Part shown: piece after piece, positions 63,472 to 64,000 of the stretch
Numbering within the stretch: the first letter of the stretch is position 1
Layout of the letters: each line of letters begins with the position of its first letter
Assembly: GCA_005784505.1 (NCBI GenBank)
Contig: VCAZ01000008.1
Location: forward strand, 6,683,763-6,747,762
DNA length: 64,000 nt
Source of the DNA: Bagarius yarrelli
Taxonomy: Eukaryota; Chordata; Actinopteri; Siluriformes; Sisoridae
Direction of reading: 5' to 3'
Notes under the pieces: model-generated
The model's input: only the letters and a program-made list of their open reading frames with translations
What the model was told of the DNA's origin: nothing
Databases searched by the model: none
Made by a program: the position numbers and the translations under genes

Positions 63472-64000
63472 TCCCATCATCATGAAAAAGGAGACAAAAA
63501 GCTATGTCCCAGAGCTGCTGCTTCAGTCTAACGCCGACCTTTTTTAAGAACTAGCATGTTACACGGAATGCTAACATTAATGTTTTGTACACGAGACGTA
63601 CATAATTGTATTTGCACTGTCACACCTTTTCCTTCAGCATGCTACTTTTTTCAGAAAAGTTTTGACGTAGAGAGCCTCACATGCTTCTTTTAGGTATCTG
63701 TGATCTTTTAGTTTTTTTTAAGGAAAGAAAAAAAAAAAGGAAGAATAATTTTCAGTCCTGCTTTTTTGTAAGAAATCCTTTCTTTGGCCTAAATAATGAA
63801 AAAACGTCATACTTTTGCTTTGAATAGTTACAAACAGTGCATGCACATTACTGAATGTTGATGTATATGTTCATACTTTTTTTCGTTCGTTTTAATACAA
63901 AAACGAAAACAAATTGCGAAAAAAAAAATAAGTAAAGGAGAAAACAAAAAAAAACATTCGCTAAGAATCTAACTTTCCAAATGCAGAGGTGTAAACAGAC

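Larger units (their letters stand above)
62267..64000 (+). other. runx1t1: runx1t1 3' UTR (probably continues beyond the window)
   Basis: The sequence downstream of the stop is AT-rich and lacks the SINEs that fill the introns. It has candidate poly(A) signals AATAAA at 62746-62751, 62813-62818 and 63461-63466 (with an overlapping second copy). A Pumilio-type element TGTAAATA lies at 62519-62526. Mammalian RUNX1T1 has a multi-kilobase 3' UTR, so the distal end is likely outside the window. No other gene is visible here. Confidence 0.7.

Overview
This is vertebrate, almost certainly ray-finned fish, nuclear DNA. It is AT-rich and dense in dinucleotide and GATA microsatellites. It carries many copies of fish-type tRNA-derived SINEs, Tc1-like and other DNA-transposon remnants and LINE 3' ends. 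The repeat set resembles that of otophysan fishes such as catfishes or characins, but I cannot fix the species. Nothing bacterial, viral or CRISPR-like is present.

One protein-coding gene accounts for all the coding sequence I can support. It is runx1t1 (MTG8/ETO), on the + strand, with 11 coding exons from 10435 to the stop codon at 62264-62266. All exon junctions have GT/AG borders and keep the reading frame, giving a predicted 590-residue protein. It contains the four Nervy homology regions: NHR1/TAFH, NHR2 oligomerisation helix, NHR3, and NHR4 MYND zinc finger. The protein is a nuclear corepressor scaffold. The wording of the exon 2-3 region (LTNGTSHSPTALNGAP, GFSNGP with poly-Ser) fits RUNX1T1 better than its paralogues CBFA2T2 or CBFA2T3.

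Layout. Positions 1-9880 are upstream DNA with SINEs, two LINE fragments, a hairpin-forming palindrome and microsatellites. A small GC-richer block at 8130-8425 has exon-like splice signals. Positions 9885-10434 are a CpG-rich promoter and 5' UTR with GC boxes. Exon 1 (9 codons plus one base) is followed by a 32-kb first intron. That intron holds most of the candidate conserved regulatory blocks, including two related copies of one module 2 kb apart and a convergent pair of RUNX-type sites. Exons 2-11 lie between 42700 and 62266, interrupted by introns of 103 bp to 4.2 kb that are heavily seeded with SINEs. The 3' UTR runs from 62267 probably past the window end.

I did not find an undescribed biological system. 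The points most worth checking are the duplicated intronic module, the exon-like block at 8.3 kb, the paired RUNX motifs, the 36-bp in-frame triplication in a LINE fragment, the foldback elements, and SINEs sitting close to exons. Most of the other open reading frames are low-complexity or chance frames.
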